This document shows, piece after piece, positions 45,459 through 54,442 of a DNA stretch of 64,000 bases. A program made the translations under genes and the position numbers. The stretch lies in contig NZ_CP146614.1 in NCBI RefSeq assembly GCF_037094685.1, positions 1,612,001 through 1,676,000 on the forward strand, given 5' to 3'. This stretch comes from Massilia sp. METH4. Its GTDB lineage: Bacteria; Pseudomonadota; Gammaproteobacteria; Burkholderiales; Burkholderiaceae_D. Numbering within the stretch: the first letter of the stretch is position 1; each line of letters opens with the position of its first letter. A model generated the notes under the pieces. It worked only from the letters and a program-made list of their open reading frames with translations, made no database searches and was not told the DNA's origin.

Positions 45459-45971
45459 ATGACTACCTCTTCCAAAGCCTGGATCAAGCCGGCGATCGCG
45501 GCCGCCGTGATCGCCGGCCTGGGCTTTGCCGCCTACTCTTCGCTGAACAGCGCGCCCGCCGCGCCGCAGGTCACGTTCACCGGCATCAAGGGCGAGCGCA
45601 TCACGCCGGCCGACCTGCGCGGCAAGGTGGTGATGGTCAATTTCTGGGCCACCTCGTGCGCCACCTGCGTGGCCGAGATGCCGGAAATGGTCGACACGTA
45701 CAACAAGTTCAAGGGCCAGGGCCTGGAATTCATCGCCGTGGCGATGAAATACGACCCGCCCAACTACGTGGTCAATTTCACCGAAACGCGGCGCCTGCCG
45801 TTCAAGGTGGCGCTCGACATCACCGGCGAAGCCGCCAAGGCCTACGGCGACGTGTCGCTCACGCCCACCACCTTCGTGATCGACAAGGATGGCAAGATCA
45901 TCAAGCGCTATGTAGGCAAGCCGGAATTCGCGGCGCTGCACGAGCTGCTGGCGAAGGCGCTGAAGGGGTGA
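45459..45971 (+). CDS. TlpA-like membrane-anchored thioredoxin
   Basis: A 170-residue redoxin with an N-terminal membrane anchor (about 8-28) and a periplasmic thioredoxin fold. The active site is Cys67-Ala-Thr-Cys70 (ATSCATCVAEMPEM), and TPTTFVIDKDGKI carries the cis-Pro. It probably reduces or oxidises envelope disulfides, for example in cytochrome c maturation. It is 15 bases after dolP, so likely cotranscribed, and is followed by a terminator. Confidence 0.9.
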   Translation: MTTSSKAWIKPAIAAAVIAGLGFAAYSSLNSAPAAPQVTFTGIKGERITPADLRGKVVMVNFWATSCATCVAEMPEMVDTYNKFKGQGLEFIAVAMKYDPPNYVVNFTETRRLPFKVALDITGEAAKAYGDVSLTPTTFVIDKDGKIIKRYVGKPEFAALHELLAKALKG

Positions 45972-45973
45972 CG

Positions 45974-45998
45974 AAAAAGACGCTGCGGCGTCTTTTTT
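45974..45998 (+). terminator. Intrinsic terminator after the tlpA-like gene
   Basis: AAAAAGACGC and GCGTCTTTTT form a perfect stem with loop TGCG, followed by T. It begins two bases after the stop codon and also serves the convergent ridA gene. Confidence 0.9.
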
Positions 45999-46011
45999 GT
46001 TTTTCAGGCCG

Positions 46012-46401
46012 TCAACTCTTCGTCCGCACCGCGGCGATCGCCTCGATCTCGATCATCGCCGCCGGGTCGTACAGCGCCCTGACTTCGGCGATCGTATCGG
46101 CCGGGTAGGGCGCGCTGAAGAACTCCCGCCGCAGTTCGACCACGTCCTGGAAGTGCCCCATGTCGGTCACGAAGATCGTGACCTTGATGACGTCCTTCAG
46201 GCTGGAGCCGCCCGCCTCCAGGACCCGGCGCAGGTTCGCGAACGCCTGCTCGCCTTGCGCGCGGAAGCCGCCTGCCACGATCTTTCCATCGTCGCCGGCA
46301 CCGGCCTGGCCGGATACGAACAGCAGGTTGCCGAATCGGATCGCCTGCGACAGCAGATAAGGTTCGTAGTTGTCGGGCTGGGTAATGACGCGTTCTAGCA
46401 T
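46012..46401 (-). CDS. RidA/YjgF-family protein
   Basis: A 129-residue Rid-fold protein (FGNLLFVSGQAGAG, EQAFANLRRVLEAGGSSLKDVIKVTIFVTDMG and the C-terminal IEIEAIAAV). The Arg that RidA uses for imine hydrolysis lies at AEVRAL, one of the deviating spots, so it may belong to a non-RidA subfamily. GAGAGGA precedes the chosen ATG. It is divergent from a LysR gene across 115 bases. Confidence 0.85.
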   Translation of the reverse strand: MLERVITQPDNYEPYLLSQAIRFGNLLFVSGQAGAGDDGKIVAGGFRAQGEQAFANLRRVLEAGGSSLKDVIKVTIFVTDMGHFQDVVELRREFFSAPYPADTIAEVRALYDPAAMIEIEAIAAVRTKS

Positions 46402-46463
46402 GATAAAGTCCTCTCGATATTGGTGGGTGCCGGCACGGAGAAGATACGAGCGCCGGGCAGCCG

Positions 46464-46483
46464 TGACAAACTCGAAATCGTCA
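46464..46483. promoter_or_regulatory. Candidate LysR operator between ridA and lysR
   Basis: TGAC and GTCA arms flank a 12-base interior containing AAACTCGAAA, in the divergent region. Similar AACTCGAA elements occur before GcvA-type LysR genes to my recollection. Binding is unproven. Confidence 0.35.
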
Positions 46484-46516
46484 GGCGTCAGATGAACAGG
46501 ACTCACCTATAAACCC

Positions 46517-47404
46517 ATGCGCCGGCTTCCCCCTCTCTCCGCACTGCGCGCTTTCGAAGCGGCGGCACGGCATGGCAGCTTCAAGGAAGCGGCCAGCGAG
46601 CTGTCGGTCACGCCAACCGCCGTCAGCCACCAGGTGCGCGCCCTCGAGGAATACACTGGCTTGCCGCTCTTCGAGCGGCAGGTGCGCAAGGTCGTGCTGA
46701 CCGACGCCGGCAAGTCGCTATATCCGGTGCTGCGCGATGGGTTCAATACGTTCGAGCTGGCATTGCAGCGCCTTGCCCGGGCGCCGGCGCGGCAGCGCGT
46801 CACCATCTCGACCACCAGCGCCTTCATGGCTTACTGGCTGGCGCCGCGGGCGGCGGGCTTCGGCGCCCTGCACCCGGAGATCGACCTGGAATTTCATGCA
46901 TCCGACCAAACCGTCGAGCTGGGCAATGGCGGTGCCGACCTGGCGATACGTTATGGGCGTGGGCGGTATCCCGGCATGGTGGCCGAGCCGCTGTTCACGG
47001 ATCGCTTCGCGCCGGTTGCCGCGCCTGAGCTGGGCGTGGCCACGCCTGCCGACCTGGAACGGATGCCGTTGGTCGACTTCAAGTGGGAACGGCAGCATCC
47101 GCTCAACCCAACCTGGGAAAACTGGTTTACCGCCGCCGGGCTGGCATGGCAATCGGCGCTCCGGCAGCTGCGTTTTTCGGACGAAGCCCATGCGATCGGC
47201 GCCGTGCTGGCCGGGCAGGGCGTAGGCTTGCTGAGCCTCGACCTCGTGGCGGCCGAGATCGCGGCAGGGCGGCTCGTCCAACCGTTCGGGCCGGCGCTTC
47301 CCGGCCATACCTATCACCTCGTGCGCAGTGCCGGGCATGCGCCGGCGCCGCATGTGGAGGCGGCGCTCGGCTGGCTGCGCACCGAGGCCGGGACTGTCCG
47401 TTGA
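46517..47404 (+). CDS. LysR-family regulator, GcvA type
   Basis: A 295-residue LTTR with the GcvA-like N-terminus RRLPPLSALRAFEAAARHGSFKEAASELSVTPTAVSHQVRALEE and an effector domain with LGNGGADLAIRYGRG. It is divergent from the ridA-family gene, its most likely target. The 3' end lies 10 bases from the convergent lysE stop. Confidence 0.9.
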   Translation: MRRLPPLSALRAFEAAARHGSFKEAASELSVTPTAVSHQVRALEEYTGLPLFERQVRKVVLTDAGKSLYPVLRDGFNTFELALQRLARAPARQRVTISTTSAFMAYWLAPRAAGFGALHPEIDLEFHASDQTVELGNGGADLAIRYGRGRYPGMVAEPLFTDRFAPVAAPELGVATPADLERMPLVDFKWERQHPLNPTWENWFTAAGLAWQSALRQLRFSDEAHAIGAVLAGQGVGLLSLDLVAAEIAAGRLVQPFGPALPGHTYHLVRSAGHAPAPHVEAALGWLRTEAGTVR

Positions 47405-47414
47405 TACCGGTGAA

Positions 47415-48014
47415 CTACATCCACATCGCCAGTGCCGAATACACCGTCAACGCCACCATCGTCCAGCAGAACACCTTGCGCCACAGCGGCTGCGACAGGT
47501 AGCGCCGCAGCAGGGCACCCGCCCCGGTCCACACCGAGATGCAGGGCAGGTTCACCGCGCAGAAGATCAGGCAGAACAGCAAGATCGCCAGCGGCACCGG
47601 CATGCCCTGCGGCAGGAAGGCCGAGCTGCCGGTGATCGCCATCACCCACGCTTTCGGATTGGCGAACTGGAAGACGGCCGCCGCGAAGAAGCCCATGGGC
47701 CGGCGGACCTGTTCGGCCGGGCCATCGAAGCGCATGTCGCGCAGTTGCCAGGCGAGGTAGAGCAGGTAGCCGGAGCCCGCCACCCTGAGCGCGAACTGCG
47801 CCGCCGGCACCGCCATCACGAGGGCGCCGATGCCGGCCGCGCAGATGGCCAACAGCACGCCGAAGCCGATCGTAATGCCCAGCATGTGCGGGATCGAGCG
47901 GCGAAAGCCGAACCAGATGCCCGAAGAGGTGAGCATGATGTTGTTCGGCCCGGGCGTGATCGAGGACACGAAGGCGAACATCATCAATGGCAGGAAGGGG
48001 ATCAGGGTGTTCAT
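47415..48014 (-). CDS. LysE/RhtB-family amino-acid exporter
   Basis: A 199-residue protein with five to six TM helices and the signature SSITPGPNNIMLTSSG (about 17-32). It exports amino acids or derivatives; the substrate is unknown. An in-frame open stretch upstream to 48179 has no starts of quality, and the ATG at 48014 begins the conserved N-terminus. The upstream region carries palindromes of a type seen with MocR regulators. Confidence 0.88.
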   Translation of the reverse strand: MNTLIPFLPLMMFAFVSSITPGPNNIMLTSSGIWFGFRRSIPHMLGITIGFGVLLAICAAGIGALVMAVPAAQFALRVAGSGYLLYLAWQLRDMRFDGPAEQVRRPMGFFAAAVFQFANPKAWVMAITGSSAFLPQGMPVPLAILLFCLIFCAVNLPCISVWTGAGALLRRYLSQPLWRKVFCWTMVALTVYSALAMWM

Positions 48015-48058
48015 GGCTTCGCTCCGCGGGTGACGAATCCATGCTAATCGAAGCGACT

Positions 48059-48123
48059 GGTACAGTACCGATACAGTGGCCACGAAACTTCCTGTCCTAG
48101 TGCAGGCAATCGTACCAGTACAC
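48059..48123. promoter_or_regulatory. Palindromic sites upstream of the LysE-family gene
   Basis: GGTACAGTACC (48059-48069) is an 11-base palindrome, followed by GATACAGT and, 42 bases on, CGTACCAGTACAC (48111-48123). These related GTAC-containing boxes flank the probable lysE promoter. They look like MocR/GntR-type sites, but no such regulator is encoded nearby. Confidence 0.4.
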
Positions 48124-48127
48124 TTTC

Positions 48128-48247
48128 CTACCGTCGATCCTGCTCCTCGCGCTCCTTGCGCCTCTTGTGCTGGTACCACTCGCGCAGGATGGGCGATATC
48201 GCCGCCACGATCCCTGCCGCGATGATGGCTAATCCCGCGTACAGCAT
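48128..48247 (-). CDS. 39-residue single-span membrane peptide
   Basis: The ATG is one base after the thioesterase stop, giving a 39-codon frame. Residues 2-20 are hydrophobic (LYAGLAIIAAGIVAAISPI) and the C-terminal tail is strongly charged and basic (HKRRKEREEQDRR). Such a layout is typical of small inner-membrane proteins. The tight spacing suggests translational coupling. Function is unknown; existence is predicted from composition and spacing. Confidence 0.55.
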   Translation of the reverse strand: MLYAGLAIIAAGIVAAISPILREWYQHKRRKEREEQDRR

Positions 48248-48248
48248 T

Positions 48249-48671
48249 TTATTTTGGGTACAACACCATCTGCGTGCAGCGGAACAGGGCGATGGTCTTG
48301 CCGGTCGCCTTGTTGCTCACGGTGGCATCCCACACCTGCGTGGTCTTGCCCATGTGGACCGCCCGGGCGGTCACCGCGATGGTGCCTTCGCGCGCCGTGC
48401 CCAGGTGGTTCGACTTCAGCTCGATGGTGGTGAAGTTCTCGGCGCCCTCGGGCAGGTTGACGAAGCAGCCGTAGCCGCAGGCCGTGTCGGCCAGCGTGAC
48501 GACCGTGCCGGCATGCAGGAAGCCGTTCGGCGCAAGGTGGTGCTTCTGGATTTCAATCTCCGCCGACAGCTCGCCTTCCGCCGCTTGCGTGAAGCGGATG
48601 TTCATGTGGTCCGGCAGCGTGCCGTTGGCGCGGCTGTTGAAGCGTTCGAGTTTTTGCTGGATCTCGTCCAT
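48249..48671 (-). CDS. PaaI/HotDog-fold thioesterase
   Basis: A 140-residue hotdog protein (HHLAPNGFLHAGTVVTLADTACGYG, about 44-68; the Asn-Gly-x-x-His-x-Gly and Asp elements fit PaaI-type acyl-CoA thioesterases). The substrate is unknown. It is followed by a tiny membrane-protein frame one base away. Confidence 0.88.
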   Translation of the reverse strand: MDEIQQKLERFNSRANGTLPDHMNIRFTQAAEGELSAEIEIQKHHLAPNGFLHAGTVVTLADTACGYGCFVNLPEGAENFTTIELKSNHLGTAREGTIAVTARAVHMGKTTQVWDATVSNKATGKTIALFRCTQMVLYPK

Positions 48672-48739
48672 GGTGTCTCCCCGGTTTGAATCGTTGCATG
48701 ATAAACCAGGGGAGGCGCCGCGCCGGCCGAGCGTGACTT

Positions 48740-49663
48740 CTAATCGGCCTTGAAGTTCTGCCCCAGCGACATCGGCTTGTTCAGCAAGATCGTCTTGGGA
48801 TCGCGGCAGATGATCACCAGGATCGCGATCGTGGCGAGATACGGCAGCATCGACAGGAACTGCGACGGCACGGCCAGACCCAGTCCCTGGCCGTGAAACT
48901 GCAGCACGGTCACGCCGCCGAACAGGTAGGCGCCCAGCACGAGATTACGCGGCTTCCAGGTGGCGAATACGACCTGCGCCAGCGCGATCCAGCCGCGGCC
49001 GGCCACCATGCCCTCGACCCACATGGGGGTGAGCGCCAGCGACATGTAGGCGCCGCCCACGCCGGCCATGGCGCCGCCGAACAGCACGGCGGCATAGCGC
49101 AGCTTGACGACCGGCATGCCGATCGCATGGGCGCTGTGCGGCGCCTCGCCCACGGCGCGGATCTGCAGGCCGATGCGCGTGCGCGCCAGTATCCAGCCGA
49201 CGAGCACCACCAGCAGCAGGGACAGGTAGACGACCGCGTCGAAGCGGAACAGCAACGGCCCGATGAAGGGAATGTCCGACAAGCCGGGGAATGACAGCGG
49301 CGCGATCGGCGCGACCGTCTGGCCCACGAGATCGCGGCCGAGGAAGGCGGAAAGCCCGATGCCGAACAGCGTCAGTGCCAGGCCGGTGGCCACCTGGTTC
49401 GTCTGCAAGGTGAGCACGAGGAAGGCGAAGACCAGCGACATCGCCATGCCGGCCGCCAGCGCGGCCAGCATGCCGATCGCCGGCGACCCTGTATGCAGCG
49501 TGGTCATGAAACCCGTCACGGCGCCGACCAGCATGATGCCTTCGAGGCCCAAGTTCAGCACGCCTGAGCGTTCCGCCACCAGTTCGCCGGACGAAGCCAG
49601 CACCAGTGGCGTGGCGGCACCCGCGGTGCTGGCCAGGAATGCGATCACGTATTCGGCATTCAT
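48740..49663 (-). CDS. ABC transporter permease, nucleoside/BMP type
   Basis: A 307-residue permease with about 8-10 TM helices; [19 protein letters not shown] near the N-terminus is the signature of the YufQ/NupC-like branch. Its ATG overlaps the stop of the upstream permease (ATGA). It forms the inner-membrane channel with the other permease and the fused ATPase. Substrate by context: nucleosides. Confidence 0.92.
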   Translation of the reverse strand: MNAEYVIAFLASTAGAATPLVLASSGELVAERSGVLNLGLEGIMLVGAVTGFMTTLHTGSPAIGMLAALAAGMAMSLVFAFLVLTLQTNQVATGLALTLFGIGLSAFLGRDLVGQTVAPIAPLSFPGLSDIPFIGPLLFRFDAVVYLSLLLVVLVGWILARTRIGLQIRAVGEAPHSAHAIGMPVVKLRYAAVLFGGAMAGVGGAYMSLALTPMWVEGMVAGRGWIALAQVVFATWKPRNLVLGAYLFGGVTVLQFHGQGLGLAVPSQFLSMLPYLATIAILVIICRDPKTILLNKPMSLGQNFKAD

Positions 49664-50751
49664 GCGGTGATCTCCTTCCTGGCGTGCGGCAGGGCGCGCA
49701 CGCGCGGCTTGAAGCGGTAATGGATGAACAGGTCGGCCGCCAGCAGGTAGAACAGCAGCAGGCCCTGGAACAGGCCGGTGATGGCCGATGGCAGTTGCAG
49801 CTCGATCTGCGCGGCTTCGCCGCCGATGTACAGCAGCGACATCAGCAGCGCCGCGAGCAGCACGCCCACCGGATGCAGGCGGCCCACGTACGCGACGATG
49901 ATCGCCGCGAAGCCGTAGCCGGGCGACACGGAAGGCTGCAGCTGGCCGAGCGGTCCCGCCACTTCGCCGACACCCGCCAGCCCCGCCATCGCGCCGCTGA
50001 CGAGAAAGGCCAGCCACACGTTCTTCGGCGCCGAAAAGCCCGCATACAGCGCGGCGGCCGGCGAGATGCCGCTGACCTGCATGCGGTACCCGGCGAACGT
50101 ATGCTTGCAGAAGAACCAGGCGCCGACGACGCCGACCAGCGAGAGCAGAAACGCGGCGTTCACGCGCAAGCCTTCGACCAGCAGCGGCAGCGTGGCCGCC
50201 TCGCCGAACATCTTCGATTGTGGGAAGTTGTAGCCGTCCGGATCGCGCAGCGGGCCGTGCACGAGGTAGCTGAGCAGCAGGTAGGACACGTACACCAGCA
50301 TCAGGCTCACCAGGATCTCGCTGGTGTTGAAGCGCGTGCGCAGCAGGGCGGGGATCGCCGCCCACGCCATGCCGCCCAGCGCCCCGGCAGCGAGCATCAG
50401 CGGCAGCACCCAGGGCGCCTCGACGCCATCGAAATACAGGGCCACGCAGCCAGCGGCGATGGCGCCCATCGTCAGCTGGCCATCGGCGCCGATATTGTGC
50501 ACGTCGGCCCGGAAGCCGATCGCCAGGCCCACTCCGCACAGGATCAGGGGCGTGGCCTTCAGCAGCAGTTCGCCGATGCCGTACAGCGTGGTGGCCGGCT
50601 TGATGAAGTAGACGTAGAACGCGTGCAGCGGTTCCTGGCCCAGGAACAGGAACAGGATCGAGCCGGTGACGAGCATGGCCAGCGCGGCGAGGAGCGGCGA
50701 CGCGAGCATCATCGCGCGCGAGGGTGCGGAGCGGGCTTCAAGCCGGGACAT
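49660..50751 (-). CDS. ABC transporter permease, nucleoside/BMP type
   Basis: A 363-residue permease of the YufP branch (GIGELLLKATPLILCGVGLAIGFRADVHNIGADGQLTMGAI, about 57-97). GGAAGGAA lies before the chosen ATG at 50751; the gene overlaps the ATPase gene by 14 bases and the next permease by 4. The overlaps imply coordinated translation of the transporter. Confidence 0.92.
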   Translation of the reverse strand: MSRLEARSAPSRAMMLASPLLAALAMLVTGSILFLFLGQEPLHAFYVYFIKPATTLYGIGELLLKATPLILCGVGLAIGFRADVHNIGADGQLTMGAIAAGCVALYFDGVEAPWVLPLMLAAGALGGMAWAAIPALLRTRFNTSEILVSLMLVYVSYLLLSYLVHGPLRDPDGYNFPQSKMFGEAATLPLLVEGLRVNAAFLLSLVGVVGAWFFCKHTFAGYRMQVSGISPAAALYAGFSAPKNVWLAFLVSGAMAGLAGVGEVAGPLGQLQPSVSPGYGFAAIIVAYVGRLHPVGVLLAALLMSLLYIGGEAAQIELQLPSAITGLFQGLLLFYLLAADLFIHYRFKPRVRALPHARKEITA

Positions 50752-52330
50752 GGTCGCTTCCTTCCTTGGACAGTGGTTCGCTGGCTGTGGAAAAGTCGCC
50801 ACTCATCCACACTCCGATCTGGTTGATGGTGGCTTCCTTCACCGGCACGGCGCGCGACAGCCGGCCCTTCGCCAGCACGGCGATGCGGTCGCACATCATG
50901 AACAATTCGTCGAGCTCCTCGGAAATCACGAGCACGGCCACGCCCTGGTCGCGCAGATCGATGATCGCCTGGCGGATCAGCATCGCCGCGCCGATGTCGA
51001 CGCCCCAGGTGGGCTGGGCCAGCACCATCACGTTCGGCGCGAGCGCGATCTCGCGGCCGACGATGAATTTCTGGAGATTGCCGCCGGAAAGGCTGGAGGC
51101 GGCCGAACCGGGCCCGCCGCATTTCACCTTGAAGCGCTCGATCACGCGCCCGGCGAATTCGCGGATCGCGCCGTGCCGGATGAGACCATGCGCGAGCATG
51201 CCGGCGGCATCGGCCAGGTATCCCGTCAGCAGCGCGTTATCGGTCAGCGACATGCCCGGCACGGCACCGCGGCCGAGCCGCTCTTCCGGCACGAAGCCCA
51301 GGCCGAGGCGGCGGCGCGCGGCGGCGTTCATGCGGCCCACGTCCTGGCCGAACAGGCGGATACCCTGCGCGTGGCGCAATGGCACCTCGCCGGAGATGGC
51401 CTTCATCAATTCCTGCTGGCCGTTGCCGGAAACGCCGGCCAGCCCGACGATCTCGCCGGCGTGGATGTCCAGCGTGATGTTCCGCAGGTCGATGCCGAAA
51501 GGCTCGGGGCTGGGCAGCGACAGCTTGTCCAGCGCCAGCCGCACCTCGCCGGGTTCGCGCGGCGCCAGCGTGCACGTGGGCAGGTCGCCGCCGATCATCA
51601 GTTCGGCCAGTTCATGGGCCGTCTGGGTCTTCGGTGTGGCGGTGCCGGATACACGGCCGGCGCGCAGCACCGTGGCCTTGTCGCACAGGGCCTGGATCTC
51701 GTCGAGCTTGTGGCTGATGTAGAGGATGCTCACGCCTTCCGCGGCGAGCTGGCGCAGCGACACGAACAGCTTCTGCACCGCGTCCGGCGTGAGGACGGAC
51801 GTGGGTTCATCCATGATCAACAGGCGCGGCGACTGCAGCAGGCAGCGCACGATCTCCACGCGCTGGCGCTCGCCGACGGACATGCTGTGCACGCGCCGAT
51901 CCGGATCGAGCGGAAGGCCGTAGCGTGCCGATACTTCGCGAATGCGCGGGGCGAGTCTGGCGGGCGTGATCTTCTCGTCCAGCGCCAGCGCGATGTTCTC
52001 GGCCACCGTGAGGGTCTCGAACAGCGCGAAGTGCTGGAACACCATGCCGATGCCCAGGCGACGCGCGGCGGCCGGGGAGGGAATGGTCACCTGCCTGCCT
52101 TCCCACAGCATCTCGCCGGCGTCCGGGTGCGTGACGCCGTAGATCATCTTCATCAAGGTGCTCTTGCCGGCGCCGTTCTCGCCCAGCACGGCGTGGATTT
52201 CGCCCGGCATCACGGTGAGGTCCACGCTGTCGTTGGCGACCACGGAGGGGTAGATCTTGGAAATCCCGAGCAGCCGCAGCCTCGGTTCGGTTTTCTGCCG
52301 CCCGTCCGGCGGGGCCTGTGGTTCGGTCAT
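50738..52330 (-). CDS. ABC transporter ATP-binding protein, duplicated (YufO/NupA type)
   Basis: A 530-residue protein with two ATPase halves, as in RbsA-type importers. The first has Walker A GENGAGKST (50-58), signature MSVGERQR and Walker B LLIMDEPTS. The second has a degenerate Walker A (GVSGNGQQE) but the signature SLSGGNLQK. AAGGAG lies 7 bases before the ATG at 52330. The operator TTTGTATACAAA lies 86 bases upstream. It energises nucleoside uptake for the BMP binding protein. Confidence 0.93.
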   Translation of the reverse strand: MTEPQAPPDGRQKTEPRLRLLGISKIYPSVVANDSVDLTVMPGEIHAVLGENGAGKSTLMKMIYGVTHPDAGEMLWEGRQVTIPSPAAARRLGIGMVFQHFALFETLTVAENIALALDEKITPARLAPRIREVSARYGLPLDPDRRVHSMSVGERQRVEIVRCLLQSPRLLIMDEPTSVLTPDAVQKLFVSLRQLAAEGVSILYISHKLDEIQALCDKATVLRAGRVSGTATPKTQTAHELAELMIGGDLPTCTLAPREPGEVRLALDKLSLPSPEPFGIDLRNITLDIHAGEIVGLAGVSGNGQQELMKAISGEVPLRHAQGIRLFGQDVGRMNAAARRRLGLGFVPEERLGRGAVPGMSLTDNALLTGYLADAAGMLAHGLIRHGAIREFAGRVIERFKVKCGGPGSAASSLSGGNLQKFIVGREIALAPNVMVLAQPTWGVDIGAAMLIRQAIIDLRDQGVAVLVISEELDELFMMCDRIAVLAKGRLSRAVPVKEATINQIGVWMSGDFSTASEPLSKEGSDHVPA

Positions 52331-52415
52331 GTACGGCTCCTTCATGGGTAACCGCAAGGCTTCTGCAAGGAACATGCCACCGTTTTCGCCGCGATGGGAA
52401 CAACGGATGCGTCGA

Positions 52416-52427
52416 TTTGTATACAAA
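52416..52427. promoter_or_regulatory. GntR operator 1: TTTGTATACAAA
   Basis: A perfect 12-base palindrome between the divergent ABC-transporter operon and gntR. A matching TTGTATACAA lies on the far side of gntR at 53354. The plus-strand sequence 24 bases after it is CACTAT, parallel to CATAAT after the second site. The presence of the motif at both flanks of the FCD-GntR gene makes that regulator the likely binder. Confidence 0.65.
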
Positions 52428-52567
52428 CTGCACCATGACATGTGCACTATCTCACCAATTGCGTGCATCCTGCCGATGATCCCTCTTCCGTGTCGTGCAC
52501 GATTCCTGCTTTACAACTACGATCGCGTACGGATCGAGCCCGATCCCGAGCGAAGCGGAGACTGTCA

Positions 52568-53347
52568 ATGACCAAGCAAGCCCCAGCGGAGCGCCCACGA
52601 AGCCACCGCACGCCCGAGGCCGACCCGGCCGAAGGAACGAACCAGCCAACCCGGCCACGCCAGCCGGGCAAGCGCGGCGCCGCCGCCGTCGACCTGCGCA
52701 TCTACAGCGCCGTCGTCAACGCGGTCATGAGCCACCGCCTGCCGCCCGGCACGCGGCTGGGCGAGGCGGAATTCTGCGAACTGTATGAAGTAAGCCGCAC
52801 CACGGTGCGCAAGGCGCTGCAGCGACTGGCGCACGACCACATCGTGGTGCTGCGGCCGAATCGCGGCGCCGTCGTTGCCTCGCCATCGCCGGAGGAAGCG
52901 CGCGACGTGTTCACGGCGCGCCGGGCCATCGAGCGCGAGATCGTGCCGCTGGTGATCCGGCATATCACGCCCGCATCGATCAAGCGCATCCGCGCCGCGC
53001 TCGACGAGGAGGAAGCGGCGCGCCGCAACGGTGACCGTGCGGCGTGGATCCGCCTGGGCGGCGAATTCCACCTGCTGCTGGCCGAACTGGCCGGCAACAC
53101 GGTGCTGCAGCGCTTCATGGTGGAACTGGTGTCGCGCTCCTCGCTGATCATCGCCGTCTACGAGAATCCGGGCACGCCGATGTGCGGCAACCACGAGCAC
53201 GACGAATTGCTGGCACTGATCGAGAAGAAGGATGTGGAGGGCGCCACCAGGCTGATCGAACACCACCTGGAAGAGATCGAGGCGCGGCTGCATTTGGGCA
53301 CACCCGAACGCAAGCTGAGTTTGGCCGAAGCGCTAGCCGGGCTATAA
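52568..53347 (+). CDS. FCD-type GntR regulator of the nucleoside locus
   Basis: A 259-residue regulator: a basic, disordered N-terminus (about 1-40), GntR winged HTH (about 43-108, LGEAEFCELYEVSRTTVRKALQRLAHD) and a helical FCD effector domain (about 115-240) with the metal/ligand residues in EFHLLLAELAGN and HEHDELL. The ligand is probably a purine, nucleoside or catabolite, by context. TTGTATACAA sites lie before the divergent transporter and before tsx. The open frame extends upstream, but the ATG at 52568 is the first good start. Confidence 0.88.
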   Translation: MTKQAPAERPRSHRTPEADPAEGTNQPTRPRQPGKRGAAAVDLRIYSAVVNAVMSHRLPPGTRLGEAEFCELYEVSRTTVRKALQRLAHDHIVVLRPNRGAVVASPSPEEARDVFTARRAIEREIVPLVIRHITPASIKRIRAALDEEEAARRNGDRAAWIRLGGEFHLLLAELAGNTVLQRFMVELVSRSSLIIAVYENPGTPMCGNHEHDELLALIEKKDVEGATRLIEHHLEEIEARLHLGTPERKLSLAEALAGL

Positions 53348-53572
53348 AAAAGATTGTATACAAAACGCTCCAAAGTTGTGTGCATAATGCACCGGCATTG
53401 CACATCGGCACCGTGGAGCGAACCGTCTTGGTGCGGGGCTTAAGAGCGGAGGACACACCTGCATAGGACACAGGAGGGGTGGCCCGGTACTTGCTAAGGT
53501 ACTGTCGACGTTGCATGCAATCAATCGGCACATTGGATGCAATCCGTTACACAACACTTACAAGGACCACGC
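53348..53572 (+). promoter_or_regulatory. tsx leader with GntR operator 2 (TTGTATACAA) and GTGCATAATGCAC palindrome
   Basis: TTGTATACAA is at 53354-53363; CATAAT at about 53383-53388 could be the -10 and lies in the 13-base palindrome GTGCATAATGCAC (53380-53392). The remaining leader of about 170 bases before the tsx ATG is long for a plain promoter. It contains inverted pieces (TTGCATGCAA, and GTAC...GTAC around 53490-53505). I see no known riboswitch core. Operator role is likely; leader function is open. Confidence 0.5.
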
Positions 53573-54421
53573 ATGAACACCATTCGTTTCGCTGCTACCT
53601 TCGCTCTCGCCGCCACCGCCGCCTGCGCCGCCCAGGCCGCCGACTGGAGCGATACGTCGCTGAGCTATCGCTACGGCTCGAAGTTTTCCGAGCCGTACAA
53701 CGGTGCCGATATCGTGAAACACGTCGTGAACTTCAGCCATGCCAGCGGTTACAAGTACGGCACCAATTTCTTCAGTGTCGATTACCTGATGTCGGACGAG
53801 AACGACCCGTCCGCGGTCGGGTCCAAGTCGGGGGCCCACGAGGCCTATGCGCTGTATCGCCACACCTTCGACCTGGGCAAGATCACCGGCAAAAGCTTCA
53901 AGTACGGCCCGATCCGCGGCCTGGGCATCGTGGCCGGCTTCGACATCAACAGCAAGACCGACGCGGGCTACAACTCGAAGAAGCGCATGCTGGTGCTCGG
54001 CCCCACGTTCATGTTCGACGTGCCCGGTTTCTGGGACGTGAGCCTGGTAGCGTTGCATGAATCCAACGCTCCGTACAACGGCTATACGCAAACGGCCACC
54101 AACCGCTACCGCTACGACACGCACGCTGCCCTGATGAGCTCCTGGAGCATTCCGTTCCCGAACGTGCCGCTGGCGTTCGAAGGCTATGCGAACTACATCG
54201 GCACCAAGGGCAAGAACGAATACGGCGGCCCCACCGCGGTCGAGATCAACGTGGACATGAAGCTGATGTACGACGTCAGCTCGCTGGTCGGCGCGAACAA
54301 GAACACCTTCAAGCTCGGCGTGGCCTACCAGTACTGGAAGAACAAATTCGGCAACCCGTCGAAGACCGTTCCCGGCGCCACCGCACGAACCCCGATGGTG
54401 CGTGCCGAATACCATTTCTGA
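53573..54421 (+). CDS. Tsx-like nucleoside-specific outer-membrane channel
   Basis: A 282-residue beta-barrel protein with a signal peptide (about 1-22, QAAD). Motifs WSDTSLSYRYGSKFSEP and the terminal strand VRAEYHF (C-terminal Phe) fit the nucleoside-binding outer-membrane protein family (Tsx/OmpK). It would pass nucleosides to the periplasmic BMP protein encoded 21 bases downstream. AAGGA precedes the ATG. Confidence 0.88.
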   Translation: MNTIRFAATFALAATAACAAQAADWSDTSLSYRYGSKFSEPYNGADIVKHVVNFSHASGYKYGTNFFSVDYLMSDENDPSAVGSKSGAHEAYALYRHTFDLGKITGKSFKYGPIRGLGIVAGFDINSKTDAGYNSKKRMLVLGPTFMFDVPGFWDVSLVALHESNAPYNGYTQTATNRYRYDTHAALMSSWSIPFPNVPLAFEGYANYIGTKGKNEYGGPTAVEINVDMKLMYDVSSLVGANKNTFKLGVAYQYWKNKFGNPSKTVPGATARTPMVRAEYHF

Positions 54422-54442
54422 CCAACCTGAAAGAGGAACATC

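Noticed and set aside
53393..53572. Known purine or guanidine riboswitch
   Set aside because: I could not find the conserved core bases of any class I know; only a generic long leader can be claimed.
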